This document shows positions 1 to 10,757 of a stretch of 64,000 nucleotides of DNA, one piece after another. This DNA comes from Sweltsa coloradensis (taxonomy: Eukaryota > Arthropoda > Insecta > Plecoptera > Chloroperlidae). The notes below the pieces were generated by a model. The model worked only from the letters and a program-made list of their open reading frames with translations, was not told the origin of the DNA and did no database searches. Each line of letters opens with the position of its first letter. Within the stretch, counting starts at the first letter, position 1. The DNA is taken from assembly GCA_024449915.1 (NCBI GenBank), contig JAMZAV010000959.1:1-64000 (forward strand), in the 5' to 3' direction. Position numbers and translations under genes: made by a program.

Positions 1-619
1 AGGGGCGGTCGCCCATCCGCTAAACCCAAACAACTCCACAAGGATGTACATTTTCACCGTCTTTTGTTTTTCTTTTTTTGTATGTGACAGGAGATTCGCG
101 AGATCATTGTGATAAAGAATAACGAGCATTGGTATTGAATTTTTGCATAGCCTAGGACTATCATGGTATTCTTATCTACAATAGGCTTTAATTAGTCATC
201 AAAGTAAGTTTTTTGAGCGGGTGTGTGTCAGAACACGAAAGTGCAGGTTAGGGTCGGCAAGTTAAGCCTAGGGCTTGTCAAGTGAGAATTTTAGTATTCA
301 CATACCAATGCCTATATCCTACAGGAACGATTGGCCTAGACTGTTGTATTATAAATAATTTTCTACGTCTAGGCCAAGACCTAGGGACTGTTTTCAGTTT
401 TGTTTTTTGATTGCAATGTCAACTTTTCTCGTTTTTCTGGCTAGGCGTTAAATGTAAAATGTCCGCCATCTGTTTACATTACTGTAGGCTACGCTAGGCG
501 CTGCTTTTGTTTAAAAACACCGCCGTCTTGATGTATAGCTCAATCATACTATAATACTATTCCAACCTCTTTGGTCTAGAAGTATGTTTATCCAGAGGGG
601 CGTTGGATCAACACAGTTC
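1..619. other. Upstream desert, no gene seen
   Basis: No coding region, RNA gene or recognisable repeat was found. The first 500 bases are unusually rich in CTAG-containing words: CCTAGG occurs three times between about 150 and 385, with several GGCCTAGA/CTAGGC variants around them. This may be the same composition bias that gives the TAGGCCTA excess elsewhere in the window. Confidence 0.4.
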
Positions 620-678
620 TGACGTCACAGTCGTTTTTGCCGCTTTAAAAAAACTGCTGCTTTTAAAACGGCTATAAA
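620..678 (+). promoter_or_regulatory. CRE plus TATA-like pair, possible promoter
   Basis: A full palindromic cyclic-AMP response element, TGACGTCA, sits at 620-627. About 45 bases downstream is a TATA-like word (CTATAAAT, about 671-678). The spacing is compatible with a small promoter firing to the right, toward the GC-richer stretch at 767-988. Both motifs are short and can arise by chance, and no transcript start or gene model supports them. This is a candidate only. Confidence 0.2.
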
Positions 679-766
679 TCACTGGATTATTATTTCACGG
701 AAAAACAAAGTACATATTTGTAATCGGGACGAAATACTTCTTCTAAAAAATCTATTCGTACAGTAT

Positions 767-988
767 TTGGCGGAAGTGGAATATTCCCTATTAAAAAATG
801 GTAGTCAAATAGCTCCTCATTCCACGGGAGGCCCACAAATCTTAGCTCCTCGCCCGAGGGAGTGGGCTTGGCGCTCTTCTTGGGACACCGAGGAACTTGA
901 TACCCACTTCCCTGGGGACGTTACCTCTGTCTTACCGCCCATCCCACCCCTCGACTATAGGATTACCTATTGTGCCGGTTTTTCGTAA
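767..988 (+). other. GC-richer open stretch, possible exon, unassigned
   Basis: The reading frame stays open for 73 codons in a patch that is clearly richer in G+C than its surroundings (about 820-965). The translation has a balanced, protein-like composition (several W, P, E, D and T residues), but there is no ATG in it and I recognise no domain. It ends in TAA at 986-988. It could be part of a spliced exon downstream of the CRE/TATA pair, a remnant of a mobile element, or chance. No convincing splice sites were identified. Confidence 0.12.
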
Positions 989-2065
989 TACCTGTACGAA
1001 TTATTGGTAATTCGAAGCTTAGACGCGGCATTGAAAAACTTAAGAAACCGTATTTTTCCTTGCAGGGGTCCATCCGACATGATTATGATGGGTACAGGCT
1101 ACTGGAAATAACTTATTTTTCTAGGAAAAAAAAACACACCTAAAAATCTTGTAATTTGTGGCTATACTCGATACAATATCCGAGAACAAAGTAAACATTT
1201 ATAAGGAAAGTTTACCATGTATATTAATTTTAAATCTAGCATTACAAGGTCCAGTATCCCACAATCTACTGAATAAGTGCCTTGCGAGCGAACGATTAAA
1301 TTTGTAATTACCTGTTTAAAAAAAATATGTTTTAAATGATATTGCTTTTACAATTCTAGCATATTATTTATTTGCGTGTGATGATAGTAATTGACGTAGC
1401 GAAGCCCATGCATACATTGTGTTGTGTGTATTATTAGTTATTACTAGGGATGGGACCCTATAAGAAACAGCAAATAAAAAGTTCTCATTTCGTAAAACAA
1501 TCTTCAATTTCAGTATATAAACTCAAGGTATAGACATCATGCTGTCATAAAAAAGCACTGCAATCACTACCCTTCAGCGAAATGAACACGTATCAGACAA
1601 AACGAATATTTAGGCCATATAAAGTTAACTTAATTGGAATTAGCTAGGCGTGTTTGATAATAATATTTTCAACTTTCATTGTGCCAACTACACATTAAAA
1701 CAGAAGTGTTAATTTCAATGCCAAATTGTCAAACTAATTGCATATTTTGGAGCTAAAACTTTAAGAATAATTTTTAAAAGTTCCCGATTTTGCTCTAATT
1801 TAGCAGGAACAGGTGATTCTTATTTTGCTACTTAGTAATAAAACAGTCATATTTAGCTTTCATTTTAATGAAAAAGTAAATTCACAAAATTTCAGGGTCC
1901 CAAAATTATTCCTTGTTTTTTCCATGCCCTGGTATAACCGTATAGTCGTTGCGAGTAGCGCGCGGCGTATTATATGCAATGCTGTGGACACAGCGAGGTG
2001 GAACCAATCGCTAATGACACGAGGCCTGTCATGATCTCGAGGCCGGAAACAAATGACGCCCGCTC

Positions 2066-2088
2066 GTGACGTGACGTGACGTGACGTG
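2066..2088. repeat. GTGAC pentanucleotide tandem (CRE-like half sites)
   Basis: Four and a half copies of GTGAC are joined head to tail, producing four overlapping TGACGT words. It lies in a short GC-richer stretch (about 1940-2170). It is either a plain microsatellite or a cluster of CREB/ATF half sites. The sequence alone cannot decide. Confidence 0.7.
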
Positions 2089-3859
2089 TTGCCCACACCA
2101 CTTTCAACCGCAAGTTTGATTGGCCCTCGCGGTTTAGACTCATTAATTTCCCTGGGCGTTGGTGAAACAAAACGAAACTTTGAAGATTTTATGTTGGAAA
2201 AAAACCTGACGTTATAACTCCTCCCTTCACTTCAGCTTTTGGAACGTGATGCAAATCTACGATGGTTGCTTTTTTAGGAGGATGCCAAAATATGTTGGCA
2301 GCTAATCGTAATGAAAACAAGGTCTTCTGTCCTCAACTTCGTACTCGTTTCCACCGTGCTGGTTGATGTAATTACTTTAATTAGGCTACTATATGCCGGG
2401 CAATTAAATGTTTGTATTCAACCCTCATTTACCTCTGACGCGTTTGAAGGGTATACGAGATGAACCATTTGTTGATTACCGATAACATTGTTCTTTAAAT
2501 TATAATCTGTTTTTTCATGGGACGATACAGCATCTCGTTACTTTGTTTTGTTCTAGTAATAAACTGCTCGTCTTTTCTTTTGGGCCAGGGTTTAAAAACA
2601 CTTTTGTTCTCCTCTTTCTCCCGAAATAATTTGATTTCATGATGAACCTTTGCCCGTTCCAGCCATAATATATTCTGAATGAGAGGGTTCGGTATGAAAA
2701 CAATTTGCCACCATTGTGGAATGTTATATTGTTAGCATTGAGATTGGTGCTGCGCCCCGCGCCCGTGCCGTGGTGAAAATTTCTTGCCACTTTTGCCCTT
2801 TCTTCCTCGCGATTATGTTGCTCCTTTGTCTTGTGGCATTGAAAAGAGAGCCAGTCTGAAGAATACAGTGTATTTATTGTAATGCCTTCCATTGCAGCAT
2901 GCGCCGTACCATTCATAGCCCGCGTTTGCTTTCAGCGATCTTGTGAACGGAAGAAAAAGCATCTCTTCTCGGTGAATGACGTAAAGTTCGCCATAAGGAG
3001 CCCTTATAATACACTATTTCTGCATGCAAAAGTCGCATTGTTTCGCCTCGGCTTTGAGTTCTGCTGACGGTTCTTTCTTAGTCGCTGCTCTGATCGCAAC
3101 TGAGTTGGTTGGGAAGCTTCATCTCCGGTTCTTATACATGGCGAACCAGGATATTAGCGGTCATTAATTGCATTACGGGCGATGTAAGTAGTTGTTACAT
3201 TACACAATAGAGTGGAGTGCATTCGCGTCACGTGTGAGTAAAACATAAACTTCATGTGTAGTGTAGCCATTTTAAGGAAGGCGCATTTCAATTTTACTTA
3301 CTTTATTCTATAACATTTCCTATTACTTCTTTATTTTGCCTCCGGACAAATGAGGATAAAACATGGCGCCAATTGCTCTTCCATATACCATTGTAAAAAA
3401 AGATTGAATAAATTCTCTCTCTAACGTGTGTTGCTCCTGTACCTCCAGAAAGTCGACTGCTGGCATCTGAGGTAGGTTTAGGCTAAATATAGTTCTTATC
3501 ATCTCTATACATAATAAAGTCAGCCTGGAAACGGGAGAAACTAAAATAAAACCGCAATTCATTACGTAACAATTTGCCGTTGTTACAATGACACGAATGA
3601 CATATTCGTGAAACAAAAAACCAACGATGCAATGATGAAAAGGTGATTTTCCTCGAGATAAGTTTTTGGGCGGAAAAATACTGACTCGTTTCAAAGTTCT
3701 CATCTGGCAGTGAATCGCTCGTCCGAGTCTCCTCATCTCATTCGAATCTCCTCGTGAACATCGTTCGATCACTTAATGCTCACATTATGATGGCTTATCA
3801 GAAAATCCCCTTCTACTTTACAATTTAAATGTAGACTTATGTTGCATCCGTCAAAATCG

Positions 3860-4145
3860 CGGGATCAAAACTTTGCGCGGTACAGTCTCCGCCAAAGACG
3901 ATGACTCAACGTCTTGGCGACGCCGCCGACGTCGTCGTCGTCTCACCAGTGTATACGCGGATTTGTCTCGCGTCTTGAATGCAAGTGTGTGCAAGGAAGC
4001 AGAAATTAGTCGCCGACGCCGACGTGGTTTTCTCACACATCCCCGTGCACGCGTATTGCACGGACGGACGCAGCTTTGTGGGCTTGCGGTGGCAATGATG
4101 GATGTGGGGGGATTAGGATGTGGATCTTCCAACGGCGCGAGATGA
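3860..4145. other. CpG-rich island with GTC/CGC simple repeats
   Basis: This is a stretch of markedly higher G+C and CpG content than its surroundings, containing short runs of CGCCGACGTCGTCGTCGTC type near 3920-3945 and again near 4010-4030. Both strands are open for about 90 codons, but the translations are arginine-rich low-complexity products of the repeat, so I do not call a gene. It could be a promoter-type CpG island for an unseen gene. Confidence 0.3.
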
Positions 4146-5116
4146 ATTTCAAAAGCGGGTGAGGGTGGGAGGAAGGGGGTTGGTGAAATTCATCAACCCC
4201 TGGCCACGTGATGATGTTCTAAACTGGGGGGAGGAGGGTGGGGGTAAGTCAGTGTGACGTGTGATGATGTGATGTATCATCATCAACCCCTCCCCCCACC
4301 CTCCCATGTCGTTCGAAATATTTTCAATCATATTGGATTGGAAGCATTGCATTATATGCATTAGCATTTGTCGCCTTATAATTTTGTATTTGATTCAACA
4401 TTCACAGTTTCAATAAGAATAATGTTTTCACATTCATTCCAAAATATGGAAAGTATTTTCGATTTTATATTAATTAACATAGACATAGCTATTTGCTGAA
4501 TCTATTTATCTAATATTATAGACATAATTATTTGCTGTTATTGTTATTATTTATTATTTCGTTAGCAAATATTTGTAATTTTTTTAGAGTCATGTCTTTT
4601 GAGTTTTTATTTTATGTTTTTTTAACGTGAAGTGCCCGACATGTTTTTAAATTTTTTTGTTCTATTATTGTGTTGACCCATAAGGTATTATTTGTTTTTC
4701 TTTTGACATAAAGTTCCATGATGGAACAGGTATAGGGGTAGGTTACTGGAATGGAATGACCCATAATATTTGAAAAGGGTTTTGGGGGGGGGGGGGGGGG
4801 CAAACTAGCATCTGTCATCACGTCCCAAAATTACTGCCACCAATCTATCAATGATTTTTTTTTTAAATTTGTACACATTTGGAGATAAGTTTGACTAAAC
4901 GTATAGGGAATATGCTTCTTGCATTCACGTCAAGAATATGTAGAAATTTCACATTTAAGGCTATTTAAAACTTTGACCTTTTCTACCTTATCGCAATAAG
5001 ACAAAATTATAAATAATTTATTTGTGTTCCAGTTGGTTTTATATATTTCGGGCTTTAATCATAATCAAATAGTATCATATGGAAATCAATCCAGATTTAT
5101 TTTAAATCAGTGAAGC

Positions 5117-5262
5117 TTAGGGGTAATTGGCATCCGACTGGCAATCGCGAGTTCCGGGTTCGATACCTGTCTGAGACTGATAACTTCTTGATACATTTCC
5201 ATACAACCAATTACAGCTGCGAGAGTGTTTCCCGACCAATAAAATCATAAACAAATAATGTA
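5117..5262 (+). mobile_element. tRNA-derived SINE
   Basis: An RNA polymerase III-type head is visible: a degenerate A box near 5120-5132 and a good B box (GGGTTCGATACC, 5156-5167). A SINE-like body follows, ending around 5225-5262 in a CCCGACCAATAAAATC-type tail. A similar GAGTGTTTCCCGAC tail recurs at 62308-62345. The tRNA part does not fold as a clean tRNA, so this is a retroposon rather than a functional tRNA gene. Confidence 0.55.
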
Positions 5263-7740
5263 ATTATTATTATAACATGTATACTCCTTGCTCTTGTTTT
5301 GTTGGTTTTCTTCGTTACTTTGGCCGGCCGGACGCGATGTGTGGTGTGTACCCGAACCGCTGACAGGTTCTAAATCAATAAGGCGATATGTTCGATTGTT
5401 GGCTGACGGTGTTCCGAGCTCCGAAGATGCGCTTCACTGGAAGTGGTCGAACTTCGCCCCTGACACGTCAATGGTCATCTTTGACATAACGCGATTTAAA
5501 GTCAGCTGAGACTTCATACTTGGGCACGAGAGCGGGGGCGAAATTCACTTGTGGCGAGCAGGGACCAGGGGTGTCAAACAATCTAAACTCTAAATCCAAG
5601 TTAAAGTTGTATTTTGCAAGTTCGATTGAATGAGACAGTCCCTTTTGGGTATATTTACGCCCCTTTGATACAGTGGTTTTTTTTGGGAGTACTAAGGAGA
5701 AAAGTTTGTGAGCTAACAATCCGTCGAAATAATTTTAATTTAAGGTAAATCTCTTTTTTTTTTTAAATGTGGTGAAACAAAATGGTAACTTAACAACAAC
5801 CCAACGGTTTTGTGAGTACAGGTAGGTAGAAAAACCTTACTGAATAGTGTTAAAATACTACACAATTTGTATTAAAGGAGCTGCCGTTTCGTCCCAAGCG
5901 TGTGTCCACGTCTAACGATAAAATTTAAAAACCAAACATGACATCCGACTAACGTGCATATTTTGTGCATTGCCTTTCTAAGGATGATAATATGTAAAGT
6001 TTTTGTTGGACCCGTGTGTAGGGGGGGGGTAGTTAGCTTCGTCAAAAGTGGAAATATTTCAGTATACCCGGCGCCCCCCACCAGGAAATCAGAAAGTTAA
6101 TACAAATGCTATTGATAACGGTAAGCGACGCTCCCTTTGGGAAAAAAATTGTGCGAGTGGATTATTATTTGGGAGCAATAGGGATTTTTTTTGAATTTCA
6201 TTTAATTTGCATTATTTCTACTTTCTCTAACGCATTGTTTGTTTTTGTTCTTATTTAAAACAAATTATATTAAATTTTTTCTGTGATAAAATAAAAGTAG
6301 TTTCATGCTTATGTAATATTGAACCTATTTACAAATCTTCGCGATAACCACACTTGCATGGAACACACACACTCGATATTAATTATTAATTAAAATCTAA
6401 TTGAGTTTTGGAGTGTAGCAAAGTTTCTTTATTTTTATGCTTATACTTCGAAATGTTGTCCTGCAAAAATTGTCTTGGAATTTTGTCAAAAAATGCTTCC
6501 ATCCAAATTTTTTTTTCTTACAACTGCTTCCAGCATAAGTCGGGTCAGGTGGTGGCTAACCACTAGATTTAATAAAATATGAATGTTCAAACTCAAACTC
6601 ATCTTATTGATATTAATGTTTCTTACAATAATTGTTCAAGTGAAATCAAATACTGTATTTGAAATTTGAAAGAAAAATTGTTAAATTATAAATCATTACA
6701 ATATTGTCATTAAAATTTAAAATTATAAAAACGAAATGGTTATTTATCTTAATGAATGGCATGATTGAACTTTGGTAAGAATCACACATGCATGGATCAA
6801 CACAGACAAGATACGAATTATTATTTTGTGTTTATTTAAGTATTGGGTTCTCTTTCACAATGCTATTTTATATTTTAATATTTTAACACATTTATATGTA
6901 AGGATTCAACATTTTCAAGTGATTTTCAAAATGCTTTCATCCGACTATATCTCTTGTTCATTCCTTCCCATGCCGAATAAACTCTACATCCTGGAAAGAC
7001 GTCTACATACGTCGCTGTCCACGGTTCTCCACGTCGTGTCAAATCGCGATTGTGTTGTGGATGGCACGAAACATAACAGGAAAATGAAAGGGTTTGTTGT
7101 TCGCCTACCCCTGCGCTATCTCTGTGTGGCCGAGTGCGGCGCACCACCGCCGGAAGTCCATCTTCACCCCGTCACATCTCCATACAGAGGAGTCGTATCT
7201 TCATAGGTGGAGATGAGGACATGCGAGAAGGAAATGAGACAGAGTCGAGATGAGGAGCTTTTTATGAAGTCGTGTCAGAAAGCCAACCTGGTCTATTGTT
7301 AAAGAAGCGGCTGGCCGGATACTGGTGACGTCACTACGACTACGAGATAAGAGGCTGTCGCTCGCTGCCGCGAATGTGTCTTCAACATATGCTATCTCTT
7401 CACCCTGGTGCTATTTTAGAAATTGTTGTAGGCTTTGAAATCTGGACGAAAATATATATATACTCGTTAATGTGGTGTTTGGAACGTATGATGGACTAAG
7501 GTACGAACGATTTCACGTGTCGTCTTTATGTGAAATCAGAAAAGATACAGATACAAATCACTGATCAAAATAGGAGAAAACCTGGAAGAAAATTGATACC
7601 TGCAGTAATTGAATTTGGTCTCTCGTAAGGATATTTACATCAGGACGAAAAGTGTTCTCAACTCCATGTCGTAATATATATAGTTGAGTATTGATTATTT
7701 CTCGATTTGTTTAGTCGGGAAACACTCCCGTAGGTGTAAT
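5263..7740. other. Intergenic, no gene assigned
   Basis: No gene recognised. It is AT-rich throughout except about 6940-7380, which is GC-richer and lies inside a 144-codon open frame (6772-7206, starting with TTG, not ATG). That translation resembles no known family. A G run lies at about 6020-6030. Confidence 0.4.
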
Positions 7741-7909
7741 GTTATTATTTACTTCAATTCAGAAAAAAAAAATTATAAAAAAAAAATCCATTCAGATGTA
7801 CCCGTCCTGATGGTCTACTGGTTAAGACGCTCACCTGGAATGTGGGAGATCCGTGGTTCGATTCCCGGTTGGGGCGGACTTTTTTTTCTGAATTATAGTA
7901 AATAATAAC
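7741..7909. repeat. Inverted repeat enclosing a tRNA-like sequence
   Basis: The left arm (7741-7770) begins GTTATTATTTACTTCAATTC and the right arm (7880-7909) is close to its reverse complement, with about two mismatches over 30 bases. The poly(A) stretch of the left arm faces poly(T) in the right arm. Between them lies a tRNA-like segment (7806-7878). The arrangement is a foldback structure of 169 bp. It could be a small MITE that captured a tRNA pseudogene, or a tRNA retroposon pair. Confidence 0.6.
7806..7878 (+). pseudogene. tRNA-like pseudogene, Ser(GGA)-type loop
   Basis: The D-arm/A-box region (TGGTCTACTGGTTAAGACG) and B box (GGTTCGATTCC) are excellent. The anticodon stem CTCAC pairs with GTGGG (with one T-G) around the seven-base loop CTGGAAT, giving a formal GGA anticodon. 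The T stem has two mismatches, the acceptor ends do not pair, and the long variable arm expected for a serine tRNA is absent. I therefore call it a decayed tRNA or SINE head, not an active tRNA. Confidence 0.55.
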
Positions 7910-8037
7910 CATTGATTATGTTTACTTTCGGACTCCTCACAACCATGTTTAGAGATTTCAAATGGAAACTAAAGGAATATAGTTTTTCTTCTGTTAATAG
8001 TTCATAAACTCTGGGTACAGTGCCCTGTACTTTAAAA

Positions 8038-8821
8038 CTAGGAAACGCTCAGTTGGGACGCGTTGATCCTCGAAAGTATTTTGATTACTTCTAGGTGGCA
8101 GTGCATTAGAAACTTCGCGCGTCTTTTCGTTGCCATGGCAACGTTACTTTTGTTATAATGTAATTTCCATCTACACTACTTATCGGATCAAAATAAAATT
8201 AAACATATTCGTGACCGGACAGACATTCTAAATGATTTGGCTATCTCAGATTTTGTCGCCGTTGAGTTTAAAAAAAAAAACTTTCGATTAACTTTAATGT
8301 AACTTTTTAACTTTTTGAACGATTTTGCCACAATACTAATGGCATTCAATCGAGAACAAAGCTTGAGGATGGTGAAAATTTCAACTCGATCCGAGCATCC
8401 GTTCGACCGCTATCATGAGCCAAAAAAGCTGCACCGACTTTCCGTTGCCATGGGTAACCGTACTTTGTTATGATGTAATTTCCTCTACACTACTTATCGG
8501 ATCAAAATAAATTAACATATTCGGGGACCGGACGGACATTCTAAATGATTTGGCCCATCTCAGATTTTGTCGCTGTGAAGTTTGAAAAAAAAAACTTTCG
8601 TTTAAAACTTTAATGTAACTTTTTAACTTTTTAAAACGATTTTGCACAAAACAAAATGGCATTCAATCGAGAACAAAGCTTGCGGATGGTGAAAATTTCA
8701 ACTCGATCCGAGCCTCCGTTCGAAACGTTATCGCGAGACAACAACAAAAAAAAAAAAAAAAAAAAAACAGTGACTATTTTTTCCGGCAGAGTTAAATTGG
8801 AAACGCTCGCTTCGCTCGCTT
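8038..8821 (-). mobile_element. Helitron2/HINE-like element, copy A
   Basis: Read on the minus strand, the 5' end is AAGCGAGCGAAGCGAGCG (right edge) and the 3' end is CTAG (8038-8041) followed by a host T. Just before CTAG is a hairpin with arms AACGC and GCGTT. These are the terminal features of non-autonomous Helitron2/Helentron elements. The interior is AT-rich and non-coding. It contains a roughly 300-base unit duplicated in tandem (about 8120-8410 and 8440-8720). Compared with copy E it has lost about 240 bases next to the 3' hairpin, including the internal inverted repeat. A run of A lies at 8742-8767. Confidence 0.7.
8129..8142. promoter_or_regulatory. Perfect RFX-type X-box inside copy A
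   Basis: The 14-base perfect palindrome GTTGCCATGGCAAC is the classic X-box bound by RFX factors, which control ciliary genes in animals. The second half-unit of the same element carries a diverged form (GTTGCCATGGGTAAC, 8444-8458), and copy E carries a perfect one. Binding is inferred from the motif only. Confidence 0.5.
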
Positions 8822-10536
8822 AATTATAATATGAATACGGAGCAACGTCCCGCATATTGTTTATAGCTACAAATGCATCCAGTATAAAGCAATTTATGAA
8901 TGCGGAATTTACTACCGTACTTTCTAGATATCTCTAATAGATTATTGTGTTTTAAGTAAAGCAATCCATGGCACATGACGCATTCTTATACTGCTTCAGC
9001 CTATAGTGTGTAAGTTACGTCAACATCATGACCCGGTCTTCGGTGTAAAACGGTCACTTTTAATCAGCACCGGTGAGGATAATTTAAATTTATTTGTTTT
9101 TCATAGATTTTGTCAAAAGTATTTCATTGGCGATAGTTTTATTGTTATTATTGGATTATAGCAATTAGCAACGTAATGTGGACATCTCCTTTATGGCTAA
9201 ATAATTTAAGAAAGTGTTTGACATTTTACGTGGCAAAGTAAATTCCAGTCAAAGACATGATAACATTTGACCCTAAGCTGTATGTTATAAAACATAAATC
9301 GTTAAAAGTCATGTTAGTTTGTATGGAGTGATGTTTCAAGTCAACTAAAAACATAACCATTTGCACAGGTAGGTGAAACGTGGCGAGATCCATCGACAAA
9401 GTCTATGGAGGACTTACAAATTTCTGCCTTACCGACTTACGAGGTATCTTGGCTTTGGAGCTCATGAAAGTCAATGTTGTCGTTTACGATGTGAATAAAT
9501 GTGTTACGACGTCGCCTTATGCAGATATTGCGCGAGGGGGATGAGGGGGGTGAGCCCCTTGGGGTGGTTAGACACATCTCGGGGGTTGAAGATATCTTCC
9601 GGGGATAATTTGAGGTTTATAACAAGTACTAAAGGTGTCGTGAGGATTTGCTTGCTATACGACGAGAGAAAAAGTCACACATTTCACGTTATTGCCTGCA
9701 TGATGTAAACTTTTGGGTATACCATCGTAGATGTTATTGATGTACCATATAAGTTGTTGCAGGCACCGTTTCGTTTTTTCTTTAGGAGAATAACCATTGT
9801 AGGATGTTTACGAGCAGTAAATAAATAAAATATGCATTAATTGTATTTTGAGTATACCCATACAAGAACTGATTTTCTGTAGTCATAACGTATGAGAATG
9901 CGGGTATCCATGACAAGTCTGCTATTCACCTTGTCATGCATGCACCTTGTCTATTCAATATTACAACTATTGTATTGTGCCTAATAGGTACCGTGTTAAA
10001 TTGTTGACACATAATGTAAATTGTAAAACATTGTTTATTAGTGAATACTTTATGCTTAATAAAAAACAATCTCAAAAGTTCAAACTTGTGCCATATCTTC
10101 TCTTATTTCTTCATGAAGAAAATTTAAAATAGTAACTCTTCGGTTGATGTTGTCGCAAAATATAAATGAACCCCTTATTTGCTAAGCATGCTATAGTTAT
10201 AAATAAAACAATATTAACTAAAGTGTACAATTGTAATTGTAGTGAGTTTTTACATTGGCAGATTAAGTCTCGAGAAACCAAAAAAATGAGTAGCGACAAG
10301 ACGACCAAGTGAATAATAGATTTTACTGACGATATTGGGGATATTATGTAACAAGGGTAACAGGTACGAAATTACTATGGGGCAAATGCTCTTTCTGTTG
10401 CTCTTGCATTCAAATATTTTCTTTTTATAAAATGGCATGTTTAGTCTGTTAAGTGATATGAAAAAAATTAATGCAAAATATTAATTTAAAAAAAATTGTT
10501 ACATTTATTAAAACTTTTAAATGTCTCGTACCCGTT
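8822..10536. other. Intergenic, no gene seen
   Basis: Nothing beyond short chance open frames. A slightly GC-richer patch lies at about 9520-9600. No repeat shared with the rest of the window was noticed. Confidence 0.4.
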
Positions 10537-10757
10537 GATGACTTTTTATATTTTTTCGGGTTGTTTCGTAGCGGCGGGTAGTGATATCTTTTCTGTCGAC
10601 GTTTCGAAGACCATGTTATCTTCTTCTTCGGGACTTGAAGTCAAGTCACAAAACAAGTAACAAGTCCTGAAGAAGAAGATAACATGGTCTTCGAAACGTC
10701 GACAGAAAGATATCACTACCGCCGCTACGAAACAACCCGATAAATATAAAATGTCAT
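10537..10757. mobile_element. Foldback element 1 with hammerhead-like arms
   Basis: This is a near-perfect inverted repeat: the left arm is about 10537-10637, the right arm about 10661-10757, with a spacer of some 23 bases. Each arm carries, reading toward its outer end, a CTGAAGA-type box, a short stem-loop and GAAACGTC. That layout is reminiscent of the minimal hammerhead ribozymes reported in Penelope-like retroelements. No protein remnant is present. It is probably a non-autonomous or terminal-repeat derivative. Confidence 0.6.
10667..10700 (+). ncRNA. Hammerhead ribozyme-like motif (element 1, right arm)
   Basis: CTGAAGA (10667-10673) matches hammerhead box CUGANGA. GAAGA (10675-10679) can pair with TCTTC (10688-10692) as stem II. 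GAAACGTC (10693-10700) gives the GAA box, a palindromic ACGT that could form a two-base stem III or a dimeric one, and the cleavage-site C. One extra base (A10674) between box and stem departs from the canonical core. The left-arm copy has CCGAAGA instead. Activity is uncertain. Confidence 0.4.

Larger units (their letters stand above)
989..5116. other. Intergenic, no gene assigned
   Basis: No recognisable gene. The longest open frames are on the minus strand at 2515-2916 (133 codons, ATG start) and 3323-3772 (149 codons, GTG start, so no proper eukaryotic start at the 5' end). Their translations match no family I know and their lengths are near what chance allows at this base composition. 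A run of about 17 G lies at 4784-4800. A GTGAC tandem and a GC-rich island are listed separately. Confidence 0.4.

Noticed and set aside
3323..3772. 149-codon minus-strand open frame
   Set aside because: It begins at GTG rather than ATG, shows no family resemblance, and frames of about this length are near chance expectation across the window.
3851..4145. Arginine-rich 90-codon frames on both strands
   Set aside because: They come from CGN/GTC simple repeats in a CpG-rich patch; no domain and no plausible protein.
6772..7206. 144-codon plus-strand open frame
   Set aside because: It starts at TTG, its first half is AT-rich hydrophobic sequence, and nothing in it is recognisable.
7806..7878. 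Functional tRNA-Ser gene
   Set aside because: The T stem and acceptor stem do not pair, and the long variable arm of serine tRNAs is missing.
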